From Acidobacteriota bacterium (GTDB taxonomy: Bacteria; Acidobacteriota; Thermoanaerobaculia; Gp7-AA8), in assembly GCA_003223645.1 (NCBI GenBank), contig QHVT01000030.1, positions 1 to 57,727 of the forward strand: DNA of 57,727 nucleotides. The letters run 5' to 3'. The notes under the pieces are model-generated. The model did no database searches. It worked only from the letters and a program-made list of their open reading frames with translations, and was not told the DNA's origin. Shown piece after piece: positions 24,392 through 33,152 of the stretch (position 1 is its first letter; the number at the start of each line of letters is the position of its first letter). A program made the position numbers and the translations under genes.

Positions 24392-26161
24392 TTACTTGCG
24401 CACGGCGCGACGCCGCGCCTGCGGCGCGAATGCGAGCCGGAACGCGAGCGTGAGCTGACCACCGGCAATGAGCGTCACCGGACGTGCGTCGGTGAACGAC
24501 GAGGCGGCTTCGTAGAACGAAGTGGAGTATCGATGCAGCGGATCGGCGGCCGCGAAACGCCAGGCGCCGGCGGGAAGGACGAACCCGAACGCGCCGTCGG
24601 CGCGCGTCGTTGCGGACGCGAGCTCCGTGCCGCCGGCATCGAACGCGAGAATCGTGATTCCGCTCAGCGCCGCGCCGCCGGAGAGATCGTGCACTTCGCC
24701 GCTGACGGCCGCGCCTCGCGCCAGCGCGAAGTTCACGGACGTCGCGTCGGCTCCTGCCGCAAGAATGACGCTTCCGAACGACGACGTCACGTAGCGGAGC
24801 GAAGAATCGAAGGCGATGACGTCGTATGCGCCCGGCGGCGCGACGAATCGATACGAGCCGTCGCTTCGCGTCATCGCGGACGCGATCAGCGTTCCCGCCG
24901 CAAACGCGCCGACCGTCGCGCCCGCGACAGGTGCCGACGTCGTCAAATCGCGCACGACACCGGAAATGCGGCCGCCGGGCGAGAGTCCGAAATCGAGAGG
25001 AGCGACGCGCTGCGACGATGCGACGGAAACGGGAGTCGCACCGGCGTACACGAGCTGTTGCGGATAGAACATCGCAGCGTATGCGAGCGCATCGTCGAAC
25101 GCGCCGAGTCGATAGCTGCCCGGCGGAACGAGCAGCACATAGTGACCCGCGGCGTCGCTGGTCGTTCTCGCGCGCGTCGTGCCGCCGGCATTGAACGCCG
25201 CGACGCTGATCCCGGCCACCGGCACTCCTCGTACGCCGTCGACGATCGTTCCTTCAAAACGTCCGCCGATCGTCATCGTCGCGTCGATGGCGCTTCGGAT
25301 TTCTCCCGATGCCGGCTGCAGCACCGTCGCGGTATCGAAGGACTCGGCATTCGGCCAGTACACGCTTGCGTGTACGCCCGCGGACGCGTCATCGAACGTG
25401 AGACGGTACGAGCCGCCCGGCACCGCCAGCGAATAATGACCGCTCGCGTCGCTGCGTGCCGCGGTCACGGCAATGCCGTCGCCGTCGTACGCCGTCACGC
25501 GTATGTCCGCGAGCGCGGCCTGGGTCGTCGCATCGCGAACACTCCCGACGATTTTCGCCGCGAGCGTGATCGCGAGCGGCACGGTCGTCGTTGCGTCCGC
25601 GCTCACAGGAACGGACGGCGCGGCGGCGAACGTCGCTACTCCGGGATAGAACAGCGTCGCATACGTCTGCGTATCGTCGTACGCCGCGACTTTGTAGTCG
25701 CCCGGAGGAACGACCAGCCGGTACAGACCATTGGCGTCCGTACGCGTGAATCCCCGCCGCGTGCCGGAGAGGTTGTAGGCGGCGACGGTGATGTTCGGCC
25801 GGACGATCGAGCCGGACTTCACCGTCCCCGCGAGCACTCCGCCGCGCACGAGCGTGAGATCGATCGACGTCGTCGAGCCCTGAACGTTGAGCGGCGACGA
25901 AGTCTCGAACGAATCGGCGTCGGGATAGAAGCTCGTCGCGTAAACGCCCGGGGGGTCATAGGCGAGGACGCGATACTGACCGGGATTGACGTTCAACGTG
26001 TAGCGCCCATCGGACGCCGCCATAGCAGAGACCGCGAGCGTTCCATTCGCGTCATACGCGGCGACGGTCATCGACCCCGGATGGACCGTGCCGCTGATCG
26101 TCGCAGCGACGCTCGGGATCGCAATCGCGATCGTGGCCATGGCGGCGAGGAGCGATTTCAT
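24392..26161 (-). CDS. Exported multi-domain protein with carboxypeptidase-regulatory-like repeats
   Basis: A 589-residue protein with a signal peptide (MKSLLAAMATIAIAIPSVAA) and about six tandem beta-sandwich repeats of roughly 95 residues. Each repeat carries GxVxD...VAGxxVxAF, then SDxxGxYxxxVPPGxYxxxAxD, then YxxxFYPxxxxF. These are CarboxypepD_reg-like domains, usually binding or structural modules on secreted proteins. The ATG overlaps the stop of the GH26-like gene (ATGA), so it belongs to the exopolysaccharide-like operon and is its last gene. It could be a polysaccharide-binding surface or matrix protein. No catalytic motif is seen. Confidence 0.8.
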   Translation of the reverse strand: MKSLLAAMATIAIAIPSVAATISGTVHPGSMTVAAYDANGTLAVSAMAASDGRYTLNVNPGQYRVLAYDPPGVYATSFYPDADSFETSSPLNVQGSTTSIDLTLVRGGVLAGTVKSGSIVRPNITVAAYNLSGTRRGFTRTDANGLYRLVVPPGDYKVAAYDDTQTYATLFYPGVATFAAAPSVPVSADATTTVPLAITLAAKIVGSVRDATTQAALADIRVTAYDGDGIAVTAARSDASGHYSLAVPGGSYRLTFDDASAGVHASVYWPNAESFDTATVLQPASGEIRSAIDATMTIGGRFEGTIVDGVRGVPVAGISVAAFNAGGTTRARTTSDAAGHYVLLVPPGSYRLGAFDDALAYAAMFYPQQLVYAGATPVSVASSQRVAPLDFGLSPGGRISGVVRDLTTSAPVAGATVGAFAAGTLIASAMTRSDGSYRFVAPPGAYDVIAFDSSLRYVTSSFGSVILAAGADATSVNFALARGAAVSGEVHDLSGGAALSGITILAFDAGGTELASATTRADGAFGFVLPAGAWRFAAADPLHRYSTSFYEAASSFTDARPVTLIAGGQLTLAFRLAFAPQARRRAVRK

Positions 26162-27345
26162 CGATGGGAGAGACGTTCGCGCACGACGAGCGTGGCGCCG
26201 GGATCCTGCAGCATGCTCCAGTCGAGCGGTTCCTGGGTCAGCAGCGTGCTGTCGTGAGGTTGATTGAAGAAGACGACCGCGCGCACCGCGCGGTACTTGT
26301 CGCCGAGATCGCGAAACGCATCGGCGTACCACTGCCGCGCGTCGCCGCCTTCCGTGAGCGTTCCGAACTCCGTCACCATCACCGGCTTCCCGAGTTTCGC
26401 GAGCGCCGGATAGCCCTTCTCGAGGATCTGGTGAAAGGTCCACCAGCGCGACCACGACGCGACGTTCGCGTAATTGAGAACGCCGGTGCCGGTCCAGTCC
26501 ACCCACTCGTCGCCCGGGTAGTAATACTCGAACCACGGCATCGAGATGTGCGGCGACCACACCCACAGCACGTTCGTGGCGTTCATCTTCTGAAAGATGA
26601 GATGCACGTGCCGCCACGCGGCGATGAAATCGTCCGGACGATTTCCGTTTTGCGGACCCCACGGATAGCGATACGGATCGTTCATCTCGTGCGCGAAGCG
26701 CAAAAACAGCGGCCGCCCGAATTTCGCGGCTTCCGCCGCCCATGCGGTCACGTAGAAGTCGTAGTCGCCGCGCGCGATGGCCGCGAGACTCGCGTATTCG
26801 CGCTCGTTCGCGGGCGGCAGATTCGGCCGCCGCGCCTCGTCGAAGTCCTTGACCCATGGCTCCCACGTCACCATCGGCACGGAGCCAAGGCGATCGATCG
26901 TTTGCGCCAATCGCGACGGAAAGTGCGCCTCGTCGGGACGGTCGCCCCACGCCTGATAAATCGAGACGATCGGAAACGAATAATGGAGACGCGATTCGGT
27001 ATTCGACAGTCCGGCGAACGAGTCAGGGAAGCCGCCGTCGTAGATGCCCCACAACACGCGATCGGGACGCGCCAGCCACGCACGGTTCGCGAGCTTCGGA
27101 TACGCCGCGACCACCAGCGCGCTGCGCGACGAGCGCTGCGTGCGTTGAACGGCATCGCCTTCGGCATCGGAGAGCCGTTGCGCGAACGACGTCAGACGGA
27201 GATCGATGCGGTCGTACACGCGACGCAGGATTGCGCCCGCGCCGCACTGAAAGATGAGGCCGATGAGAATCAGCCAGCCGAGGGCGAGGAAGGCGAGCTG
27301 ATATCGCCGCCGCGGTCCTGCCGATTCCGATCGGAGTCTTTCCAT
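26158..27345 (-). CDS. Membrane-anchored glycoside hydrolase, GH26-like
   Basis: A 395-residue protein with an N-terminal TM anchor (LAFLALGWLILIGLIF) followed by a TIM-barrel-type domain. Key segments are VLWGIYDGGFPDSF, VPMVTWEPWVKDF, PLFLRFAHEMNDPYRYPWG (candidate acid Glu in HEMN), VLWVWSPHISMPWFEYYYPG, and GKPVMVTEFGTLTEGGD (candidate nucleophile Glu in TEFG). This pattern matches GH26 endo-mannanase/glucanase-like enzymes found in polysaccharide synthase operons. It overlaps the GT2 gene by 76 bases. Likely role: trimming or releasing the nascent polymer in the periplasm; the true substrate is unknown. Confidence 0.8.
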   Translation of the reverse strand: MERLRSESAGPRRRYQLAFLALGWLILIGLIFQCGAGAILRRVYDRIDLRLTSFAQRLSDAEGDAVQRTQRSSRSALVVAAYPKLANRAWLARPDRVLWGIYDGGFPDSFAGLSNTESRLHYSFPIVSIYQAWGDRPDEAHFPSRLAQTIDRLGSVPMVTWEPWVKDFDEARRPNLPPANEREYASLAAIARGDYDFYVTAWAAEAAKFGRPLFLRFAHEMNDPYRYPWGPQNGNRPDDFIAAWRHVHLIFQKMNATNVLWVWSPHISMPWFEYYYPGDEWVDWTGTGVLNYANVASWSRWWTFHQILEKGYPALAKLGKPVMVTEFGTLTEGGDARQWYADAFRDLGDKYRAVRAVVFFNQPHDSTLLTQEPLDWSMLQDPGATLVVRERLSHR

Positions 27346-28886
27346 GCCGCGTACAGTCTCCCGCTCATCAACAACGCATTGAAGAGAGCGAAAGCGCTCA
27401 TGGCGACGCTCGCTTCGGTCGTCATGCGAACTTCCGCCTCCGGCATCGAAAACAGTCTGTGGGCAAACGCCCAAAGCACGACAGCCACGGAGAGGACGAC
27501 GACCGACAATGGAACGGCCGCGAGCTGCCGGAAATTGCCGGTGCGCCGCTCCTTGGAGGTCGGGATGTACGGCACCGCGACGTTCCCGATCGCGAACAGC
27601 AGTCCTTTGAGATAGACGCTCCAGCAGCCGATCTTCAGCAGCATTCCGCGCCAGTGCCATCCGCGCTCGCGCACCGGATCGCAGAGCCAGCGCTGCACGA
27701 AGCGGTAAATGAGGACACCGAACAATCCGACCGGAAACGCGCGCAGGAGATAGTCCGCGAGAAACATCGTCGCCGGCTGCAAGCCGGTCAGAAGGTAGAG
27801 CAGCGGGATCAGCAGATAGATCGGCGTCGTCAATCCGACCAGGTAGTACGTTCCGACCATCAGATAGGCGATGCGCTGATGCATCGTCAGGCGGCGGAAC
27901 GCGCGCGGATATTCGCGCAGCAATACTTCGTACACTCCGCGCGCCCACTTCAGCTGCTGCCGCAGATACGAATCGAGGTCTTCGGGAACGAGCCCGCGCG
28001 CCACGACCTCGGGGACATACACGGATTTCCATCCCGCCGCATGCAGTCGAATCGCGGTGACGAGATCCTCCGCGAGGCCGATGCCGTGGCCGCCGATCGA
28101 CTCCAGCGCTGTCCGCCGGAACGTGCAGTTCGCGCCGATCGCCACCGCCGTTCCGGTGCCGTGCATTCCCTGCAGGATCGGTCCGTAAAACGCGAACGTC
28201 TGCTCCGCCGCCGCGCGCGCGACGAACGAACGCGGCGCGTTGTAGTACGCCTGCGCGACCTGCACGAAGCCGACGCCGGCATCATCGAAATATCCGACGA
28301 CGCGATCCAGAAATTCAGGGAAGGGGACGTGATCGGGATCGAGGACGAGAATCAGTTCTTCCGTCGTGAGTCGCAGCGCGGCGTTGATTTTTCCCGCCTT
28401 CGCGCCGGGAATTCCGATCAGCTCGAGATGCACCGCATGCATCTGTGCCGCGAGCGCCGCGATGCGCGGATCGCGCGTGTCGTCGAGGAGGTACGTGGTG
28501 TGCGGATAACGTACCTCGGCCGCCGCGGCGAGAGTGCGCTCGAACATGGCGTACGGCTCGCCGGGCGAGGAGGTGATGAAGATCGCCACGGAATGCCCCG
28601 GCGTCGCGTCGCGCAACGGAGGCTGCTCGATGTGGAATGCGTTGTACCAGCCGATGACGATGCGCGAGATGCCGTACCACGTCGCGATCGAGAGAAGCGC
28701 GAAGAGAACCGGGTTTCCGACGCGCTCGCGGCGAAACCACCAGAGCGCGAAGAGGACGACGCTTTGTGCGCCGAGAAACAGCAGCACGCCGAGGAGCCAA
28801 CGTTCCCATCGCGCGACCGGACGGGCGCGACGGTGACGGAAAACTTCAGAAGCGTCCAGCCAGGCCCGCGCGGATCTCATTCGCAT
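27270..28886 (-). CDS. Processive family 2 glycosyltransferase (polysaccharide synthase)
   Basis: A 538-residue inner-membrane enzyme with two N-terminal TM helices (about 30-75) and a GT-A catalytic domain. Motifs are YLLDDTRDPR, VLDPDHVPFPEF (DxD), GLAEDLVTAIRLH (the TED-type base, here AED), and YLRQQLKWARG (the QxxRW-type motif, here QQLKW). At least five C-terminal TM helices follow. This is the arrangement of cellulose, PNAG and hyaluronan synthases, which polymerise and extrude the chain. No PilZ domain is seen. The 5' end overlaps the TPR/beta-barrel gene by 41 bases. ATG 28886 and 28880 are both possible starts. Confidence 0.87.
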   Translation of the reverse strand: MRMRSARAWLDASEVFRHRRARPVARWERWLLGVLLFLGAQSVVLFALWWFRRERVGNPVLFALLSIATWYGISRIVIGWYNAFHIEQPPLRDATPGHSVAIFITSSPGEPYAMFERTLAAAAEVRYPHTTYLLDDTRDPRIAALAAQMHAVHLELIGIPGAKAGKINAALRLTTEELILVLDPDHVPFPEFLDRVVGYFDDAGVGFVQVAQAYYNAPRSFVARAAAEQTFAFYGPILQGMHGTGTAVAIGANCTFRRTALESIGGHGIGLAEDLVTAIRLHAAGWKSVYVPEVVARGLVPEDLDSYLRQQLKWARGVYEVLLREYPRAFRRLTMHQRIAYLMVGTYYLVGLTTPIYLLIPLLYLLTGLQPATMFLADYLLRAFPVGLFGVLIYRFVQRWLCDPVRERGWHWRGMLLKIGCWSVYLKGLLFAIGNVAVPYIPTSKERRTGNFRQLAAVPLSVVVLSVAVVLWAFAHRLFSMPEAEVRMTTEASVAMSAFALFNALLMSGRLYAAWKDSDRNRQDRGGDISSPSSPSAG

Positions 28887-30006
28887 TGTAGAAAGCGGTG
28901 CTGTCGTGCGCCGCGGTCACCGAGAATGCAACGTCCGGTGCGACGCCCATTGTGAGGCTCAGCGACGCCCGCCACGGAACGAATGTTCCGGCGTTGCGCT
29001 CGCGCGCGATTCCCGCGTCGATATGCGTCGACGCCGAAATGCGGCCGCGCGTGAGCGTGAACGCGCCGACGGCGCGCGCTTCGGCGAGTTGCTGCGGCGT
29101 GTAATACGGATCGTACCGGCCGCTGTCGATGCGAAAGCGCGACTCGCGCGTATCGCGAAACGCGGCGGATGCGCCGAGAAAGAGCGCGCGGCTCACCGGC
29201 GCGAGCACATACGCATCGGCATCCCAGCCGCTGTTTTGATCGAAGTATCGGAGGTGCTCCGCCCCGGCCGCGAACTGCAGGCCGCTGCCGTTCTCGCGTC
29301 CCCACCGCGCCGACAGCACATCGCTCCACGCATGCGTGCGCAACGCGGGCGCGGAGCGCAGCAGCGGCGACCGCTCGATTCTCAGCGTGAGCGATGAAGT
29401 CCGCAGCCGCCGTTCGGCAGTGACGGAAGGAAGCACGCGCGCGTCTCCATCGGGGAAGCGGAACTGCCGCAGGCCCGCGCGAATGCGCGTGCGAATCGCC
29501 GGAAGCGTCGTTTCTCCCGCCAGCGCGACTTCTGCCGTGCTCCGCTCGTCATCGAGCGCACGAAGCCGCGAGCCGCCGCCGCTGATCTCCCACTTCGTCA
29601 ACGGATCGGAAAAGAAAAACACGCGCGCCGCCGCACCGCCGCTGCGATACGGCTGATCGTCATCGATGGCGTCCGCTCCCACGGCAAAGCCTGGCCGCGC
29701 CGCCGCGCGGATCTCGTCCGCCGCCCGCCGCGCCTCAGCATTGGACGGCTGCGTCTTCAGAACGCGCTCGAATTCGCGGAACGCGCGTCGATAATCGCCC
29801 GACCAGTAATACGACTGCGCGAGCCCCAGACGCGCCGACGCATCGCGCGGCTCCTGCCGCAGCACATCCTCGAAGGCCGCGCGAGCCTGCGCATACTTTC
29901 CCGCCCACAGAAGCGTGAACGCCGTCTGTCGCTTCGCCTGCGAGTCCGCGGCGTGGATCTGCACGCTCGCCGCGATCAGCAGCGCGAATAGGGCCTTTCG
30001 GGTCAC
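28846..30006 (-). CDS. TPR plus outer-membrane beta-barrel protein (exopolysaccharide export porin-like)
   Basis: A 386-residue exported protein. The start is a GTG overlapping the stop of the zinc finger gene (GTGA), followed by a signal peptide (TRKALFALLIAASVQIHA). Two TPR units (about 25-105: AFTLLWAGKYAQARAAFEDVL, SYYWSGDYRRAFREFERVL) precede about 270 residues of alternating strands ending in the terminal aromatic LAGRF expected of outer-membrane barrels. It resembles a shortened PgaA/BcsC or YaiO-type protein. The likely role is export of the polymer made by the overlapping GT2 synthase. Confidence 0.78.
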   Translation of the reverse strand: MTRKALFALLIAASVQIHAADSQAKRQTAFTLLWAGKYAQARAAFEDVLRQEPRDASARLGLAQSYYWSGDYRRAFREFERVLKTQPSNAEARRAADEIRAAARPGFAVGADAIDDDQPYRSGGAAARVFFFSDPLTKWEISGGGSRLRALDDERSTAEVALAGETTLPAIRTRIRAGLRQFRFPDGDARVLPSVTAERRLRTSSLTLRIERSPLLRSAPALRTHAWSDVLSARWGRENGSGLQFAAGAEHLRYFDQNSGWDADAYVLAPVSRALFLGASAAFRDTRESRFRIDSGRYDPYYTPQQLAEARAVGAFTLTRGRISASTHIDAGIARERNAGTFVPWRASLSLTMGVAPDVAFSVTAAHDSTAFYNANEIRAGLAGRF

Positions 30007-30263
30007 TCCGCTCCGATCTCGTCGACGTAACACCATTTCCACTCTTCGCCCGGCTGAAACGACTGGATCACCGGGTGTTTCGAGCGATGAAAGTGCTTCG
30101 TCGCGTGCTTGTTCTTCGACGAGTCGCAGCAGCCGATGTGGCCGCAACGAAGACATCGGCGCAAGTGCACCCATTCGTCGCCTGTCTGCAGACATTCTTC
30201 GCATCCATCGGGTGTGCGGGCGGGAGCGTTGTCGGATGTTTCGAGGTGTTCGCAGATTCGCAT
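30003..30263 (-). CDS. UBP-type zinc finger protein
   Basis: An 86-residue single-domain protein with the ZnF-UBP ligand set: CEH at the N-terminus, CEECL, CLRCGHIGCCDSS, then KHATKHFHRSKHPVI. It ends with the aromatic EEWKWCYVDE segment. In eukaryotes the domain binds ubiquitin C-termini. Bacterial stand-alone copies have no firmly assigned partner that I can name. It is the first gene of the polysaccharide operon and is translationally coupled to the porin-like gene, which suggests a regulatory or adaptor role there (inference). Confidence 0.88.
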   Translation of the reverse strand: MRICEHLETSDNAPARTPDGCEECLQTGDEWVHLRRCLRCGHIGCCDSSKNKHATKHFHRSKHPVIQSFQPGEEWKWCYVDEIGAE

Positions 30264-30277
30264 GTCATGATTTTACG

Positions 30278-31861
30278 GTGCGTGTTCCGGCGATTGTCGT
30301 TCTGCTCTTCGCGGCGACCGCCGCGCACGCGCACCTGATCGTCGATTTGAAGGTGAGCGTGCGCGCGCCGGCGTTCGTGGCCGCGGGACAGCCGTTCACC
30401 TACGAAGTCGTCGTCGACGATCTTGCGAACGACGAGGCGATCGATGTCGTCGTGACGAACACGCTGCCGTCGAGTGTCGCGTATTCCGGCACGACCGCGA
30501 ACGGCTGGAACTGCAGCGTGTCGAAGGGGACGATCACCTGTTCGGCGGAAGAGCTCTCGCCCGGCGAGCACGTGATCGCGATCCGCGTGACCGCGCCATC
30601 GCAGCGCGGCAGCATCGCGAACAAAGCGCACGTCGCGAGCATCGGCAGCACCGATCCCGAGTCGAAGAACGACGACGCGACGCTCGAACACATCGTGTAC
30701 GAGCCGGCGCGTTGCACCGCCGCGCCCCCGTCATTGATCGAGCCCGCGGAGGGCGCGATCATCGACACGCAGCTGACGCACTTTTCATGGTCTGCTGTTC
30801 CGAACGCGACCCGTTACGTCGTGCATGCCGCGACCGAAGGAGCGCTCGCCGCGCAGATCGCGACGTCCACGTCGACGAATGCGATCGCAGCGCTCGATCG
30901 CGGTGCGGGAGTGTGGTGGGTCGAAGCCGTTTTCTCCGATTGTCCGGCCGCAGTTTCATCGCAACGAAACATCACGACGATGCGCGCGCCGGCAGTGACG
31001 ATCAAAGACGTCGCGGCCGGATTCACGAAGCCGGGTGGCCTCGCGTTCGGTCCCGGCGGCGAGTTGTACGTCACCGACGAAGGCGACTCGGTCGTGCGAC
31101 TCATCGGCAATGCGCCGCCGGTCACGATCGTCGGCGCGGCGGGAGACCACGGTGCGGCCAACGGACAGTTCGCGCGTCTCAATCATCCGCGCGGCATCAC
31201 CGTCACACCGCTCGATGGATTCGTGTACGTCGCCGATACCGCGAATCACGAGATCCGCATCCTCTACATCGGCGGCCCGTTCGTGCCGGCGTATGCCGTT
31301 GCCGGATCGCCATCCGCCGCTGGATATCTCGACGGCGACAGCTCCAGCGCCAAAGTGAACGCGCCGGCCGGAGTCGCCGCGACGTTCCGCGGCTCGATCT
31401 ATGTCGCGGACACCGGAAACGGCGTGATCCGCCTGCTGACGGCGGTGCCCGGCACGACCGGACTGTTCGGCGTGACCACGGTCGGGCAGGAGCATTTCGA
31501 TTCGCCGGAAGGCATCGCCGTCGACGCGGCCGGCAATGTGTTCGTCGGCGAGCGCGGCGCCGTGCGAAAGATCGCGCCTAACGGCTCGGTGTCGATCGTG
31601 GCGAGCGGCTACACGCGGCCCGCTGCGCTTGCGCTCGACGCGCTCGGCAACTTGTACGTCGGCGATCGCAGCGACGGCACGCTTTGGAAGGTCGCGCCGA
31701 GCGGACTGGCGACGCTGTGGGCACGCGTCGGCGATCCGGCCGGCATCGCCGTCGCCGCAGACGGCAGCGTCTATGTCGCCGATGCTTCCGCGCGTGTCGT
31801 GCGACAACTCGAAGTGGTCCGCACTCCAACGCCTCCGCGTCGTCGCTCGGCACGCCACTGA
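30278..31861 (+). CDS. Secreted NHL-repeat beta-propeller protein with DUF11-like domain
   Basis: About 527 residues. The GTG at 30278 gives a signal peptide (RVPAIVVLLFAATAAHA). A DUF11-like beta-sandwich follows (about 20-135: DEAIDVVVTNTLPSSVAYSG), then a short FN3-like segment, then five or six NHL blades (GLAFGPGGELYVTDEGDS, GITVTPLDGFVYVADTANHE, GVAATFRGSIYVADTGNG, GIAVDAAGNVFVGE). It is probably an extracellular or surface binding protein. It is divergent from the zinc finger gene with only 14 bases between start codons. The start is uncertain because no ribosome binding site is visible. Confidence 0.8.
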   Translation: MRVPAIVVLLFAATAAHAHLIVDLKVSVRAPAFVAAGQPFTYEVVVDDLANDEAIDVVVTNTLPSSVAYSGTTANGWNCSVSKGTITCSAEELSPGEHVIAIRVTAPSQRGSIANKAHVASIGSTDPESKNDDATLEHIVYEPARCTAAPPSLIEPAEGAIIDTQLTHFSWSAVPNATRYVVHAATEGALAAQIATSTSTNAIAALDRGAGVWWVEAVFSDCPAAVSSQRNITTMRAPAVTIKDVAAGFTKPGGLAFGPGGELYVTDEGDSVVRLIGNAPPVTIVGAAGDHGAANGQFARLNHPRGITVTPLDGFVYVADTANHEIRILYIGGPFVPAYAVAGSPSAAGYLDGDSSSAKVNAPAGVAATFRGSIYVADTGNGVIRLLTAVPGTTGLFGVTTVGQEHFDSPEGIAVDAAGNVFVGERGAVRKIAPNGSVSIVASGYTRPAALALDALGNLYVGDRSDGTLWKVAPSGLATLWARVGDPAGIAVAADGSVYVADASARVVRQLEVVRTPTPPRRRSARH

Positions 31862-31871
31862 CGCCGAGTTT

Positions 31872-31980
31872 GTGGTGACCGCTGCCCTCAGCGGTCACAG
31901 CGCCGCCTGATGGCGGCGCCAGCGGCGCTTTCGCGCCGCCACGACCGCTGAGGGCAGCGGTCGCCACAGCGGTCGCCACT
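31872..31980. terminator. Large inverted repeat downstream of the NHL gene
   Basis: GACCGCTGCCCTCAGCGGTC (31877-31896) and its reverse complement GACCGCTGAGGGCAGCGGTC (31943-31962) flank another GC-rich hairpin (GGCGGCGCC...GGCGC). Each arm is itself a hairpin. It could stop transcription from both sides, although no T-run is present, so the terminator role is inferred. It also marks the point where the next gene fragment loses its 3' end. Confidence 0.5.
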
Positions 31981-32000
31981 AGTGACAACCTTGAAAGACG

Positions 32001-32219
32001 TCACGCGCCGACGCGCATCGGTCCCGATGCCTGCAGGTCGTTCAATGACGCCATCGCGTGCACCATCAAATGCCACGACCCGGCATTGAACATCACGTGC
32101 CGGCGATTCGAGGCCGGATTCGCGCTCGTGCCGCCGGCCTGATTCATGAGCAGCGCTGCGGCGTCATCCTGCGCAGCAATCGGGAACGCGAGCGACAGAA
32201 GGAGGAGGAGTCGTTTCAC
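32001..32219 (-). pseudogene. 3'-truncated secreted protein fragment
   Basis: A GTG at 32219 starts a signal peptide (KRLLLLLSLAFPIAAQ), followed by LLMNQAGGTSANPAS and AGSWHLMVHAMASLNDLQASGP. This resembles the N-terminal part of larger exported proteins of this bacterial group, in which GTSxNP and QxSGPRG precede several hundred more residues. Here the frame stops at 32001 just after SGPMRVGA; a shifted frame reads RDVFQG for a few more codons. The large inverted repeat follows at once. I read it as a remnant, but a 72-residue secreted protein cannot be excluded. Confidence 0.5.
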
Positions 32220-32251
32220 AGCGGCAGGATCGAGGATAGCATCCGCTCGCA

Positions 32252-32734
32252 ATGCACAGCGATCAGCAACCGTATCGCAGTCTCAAAGAAGCGATGCAGG
32301 AGTACGAGGGCGCCGATCTCTATGCCGGCGTCGTGCGTCCGTGGATGCGCGGACAGGACGCGGAGCGGCGGTGGATGGAGGATTTCTCGAAGCGCCAAGG
32401 GTCGCCGGTGCCGCGGGCGACGATCGAGGAGATCTGGCGCCTTTATGCGTTCTCGCGCATTGTCGAGATGCTGCAACTCGACTTCGCGCCGGAGGGTCGT
32501 CCGAATCCCAATCAATGGGGAACGTTTTCGATCGGTGCGGCGCAATACGCGGAATTCATGGACTTTTTCGGGTTGCACAAAGTCGATGCGCCGTTCTGTC
32601 CGTTTTTCCATGAGATCGTGACAGTGGAGACGGCGAACGATCGGACCGCTCCCATCACGCAGTCTAGCCGCGCGACTTCACGTACTGTTCGATGTACACG
32701 TGCGCGGGCACGCGGCGGATGGCCTCGCCGATGA
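32252..32734 (+). pseudogene. Truncated gene fragment, unknown protein family
   Basis: The first 130 codons look like a real soluble protein (MHSDQQPYRSLKEAMQEYEG; SRIVEMLQLDFAPEG; FCPFFHEIVTVETAND). From about 32655 the frame runs antisense through the 3' end of the DUF1801 gene and turns into low-quality Arg-rich sequence. The sensible part ends abruptly at NDRTAPIT, so the 3' part of the gene seems to have been replaced. I do not recognise the family. Confidence 0.5.
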
Positions 32735-33137
32735 CGTCGAGCGGAATGTCGTCGAGCGTCTTGAAACGAATACACGCCTTTCCCATGTCGAGCTTCTTCT
32801 TGCCCGACTTCGCCCACGCGTCCTTGAACCATTTGACGAGCGCGGTGTCGCTGACGCCTTCAATGCAGCCGCAATACAATCCCATCAGGTAAATCGAAAT
32901 GTAGTTCTTCTGCGACGCGATTGCAGCGAACGGCAATCCCACTTTGGGATTGGCGTGATATCCCGCCGGGAAGACGCGGTGCGGTACCGAATAGCTGATC
33001 GCGCCGTACTCCATCCCTTCTTCATAATCGGGATCGAGATTGTCGAGAATCACCTTGCGGACCGCCGCCACGGCATTGCGACGATCGGGCGGCAGCGACG
33101 CGAGATATTCGTCCACGGTGGCCGCTTTGCTCTGCAT
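32664..33137 (-). CDS. DUF1801 (YdhG-like) protein
   Basis: A 157-residue single-domain protein. Typical segments are TVDEYLASLPPDRRNAVAAVRKVI, EEGMEYGAISYSVP, GLPFAAIASQKNYISIYLMG and KKKLDMGKACIRFKTLDDIPLDVI. Members of this family adopt an SRPBCC-unrelated alpha/beta fold; one has been linked to iron handling in Bacillus, but the general function is unsettled. It lies convergent with the truncated gene at its left and downstream of a lone pseudopilin. Confidence 0.85.
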   Translation of the reverse strand: MQSKAATVDEYLASLPPDRRNAVAAVRKVILDNLDPDYEEGMEYGAISYSVPHRVFPAGYHANPKVGLPFAAIASQKNYISIYLMGLYCGCIEGVSDTALVKWFKDAWAKSGKKKLDMGKACIRFKTLDDIPLDVIGEAIRRVPAHVYIEQYVKSRG

Positions 33138-33152
33138 CGGGGCAGTATAGGC

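Noticed and set aside
24212-26257. Plus-strand frame of 681 codons
   Set aside because: Arg-rich shadow of the carboxypeptidase-regulatory repeat protein on the other strand.
29915-30277. Upstream extension of the NHL protein frame
   Set aside because: It runs antisense to the zinc finger and porin-like genes and has no protein-like character before the signal peptide at 30278.
32001-32003. In-frame TGA of the truncated gene as a selenocysteine codon
   Set aside because: Although selC is present, the sequence beyond the TGA has no similarity to the family and soon stops in the inverted repeat; no SECIS-like context was evident.
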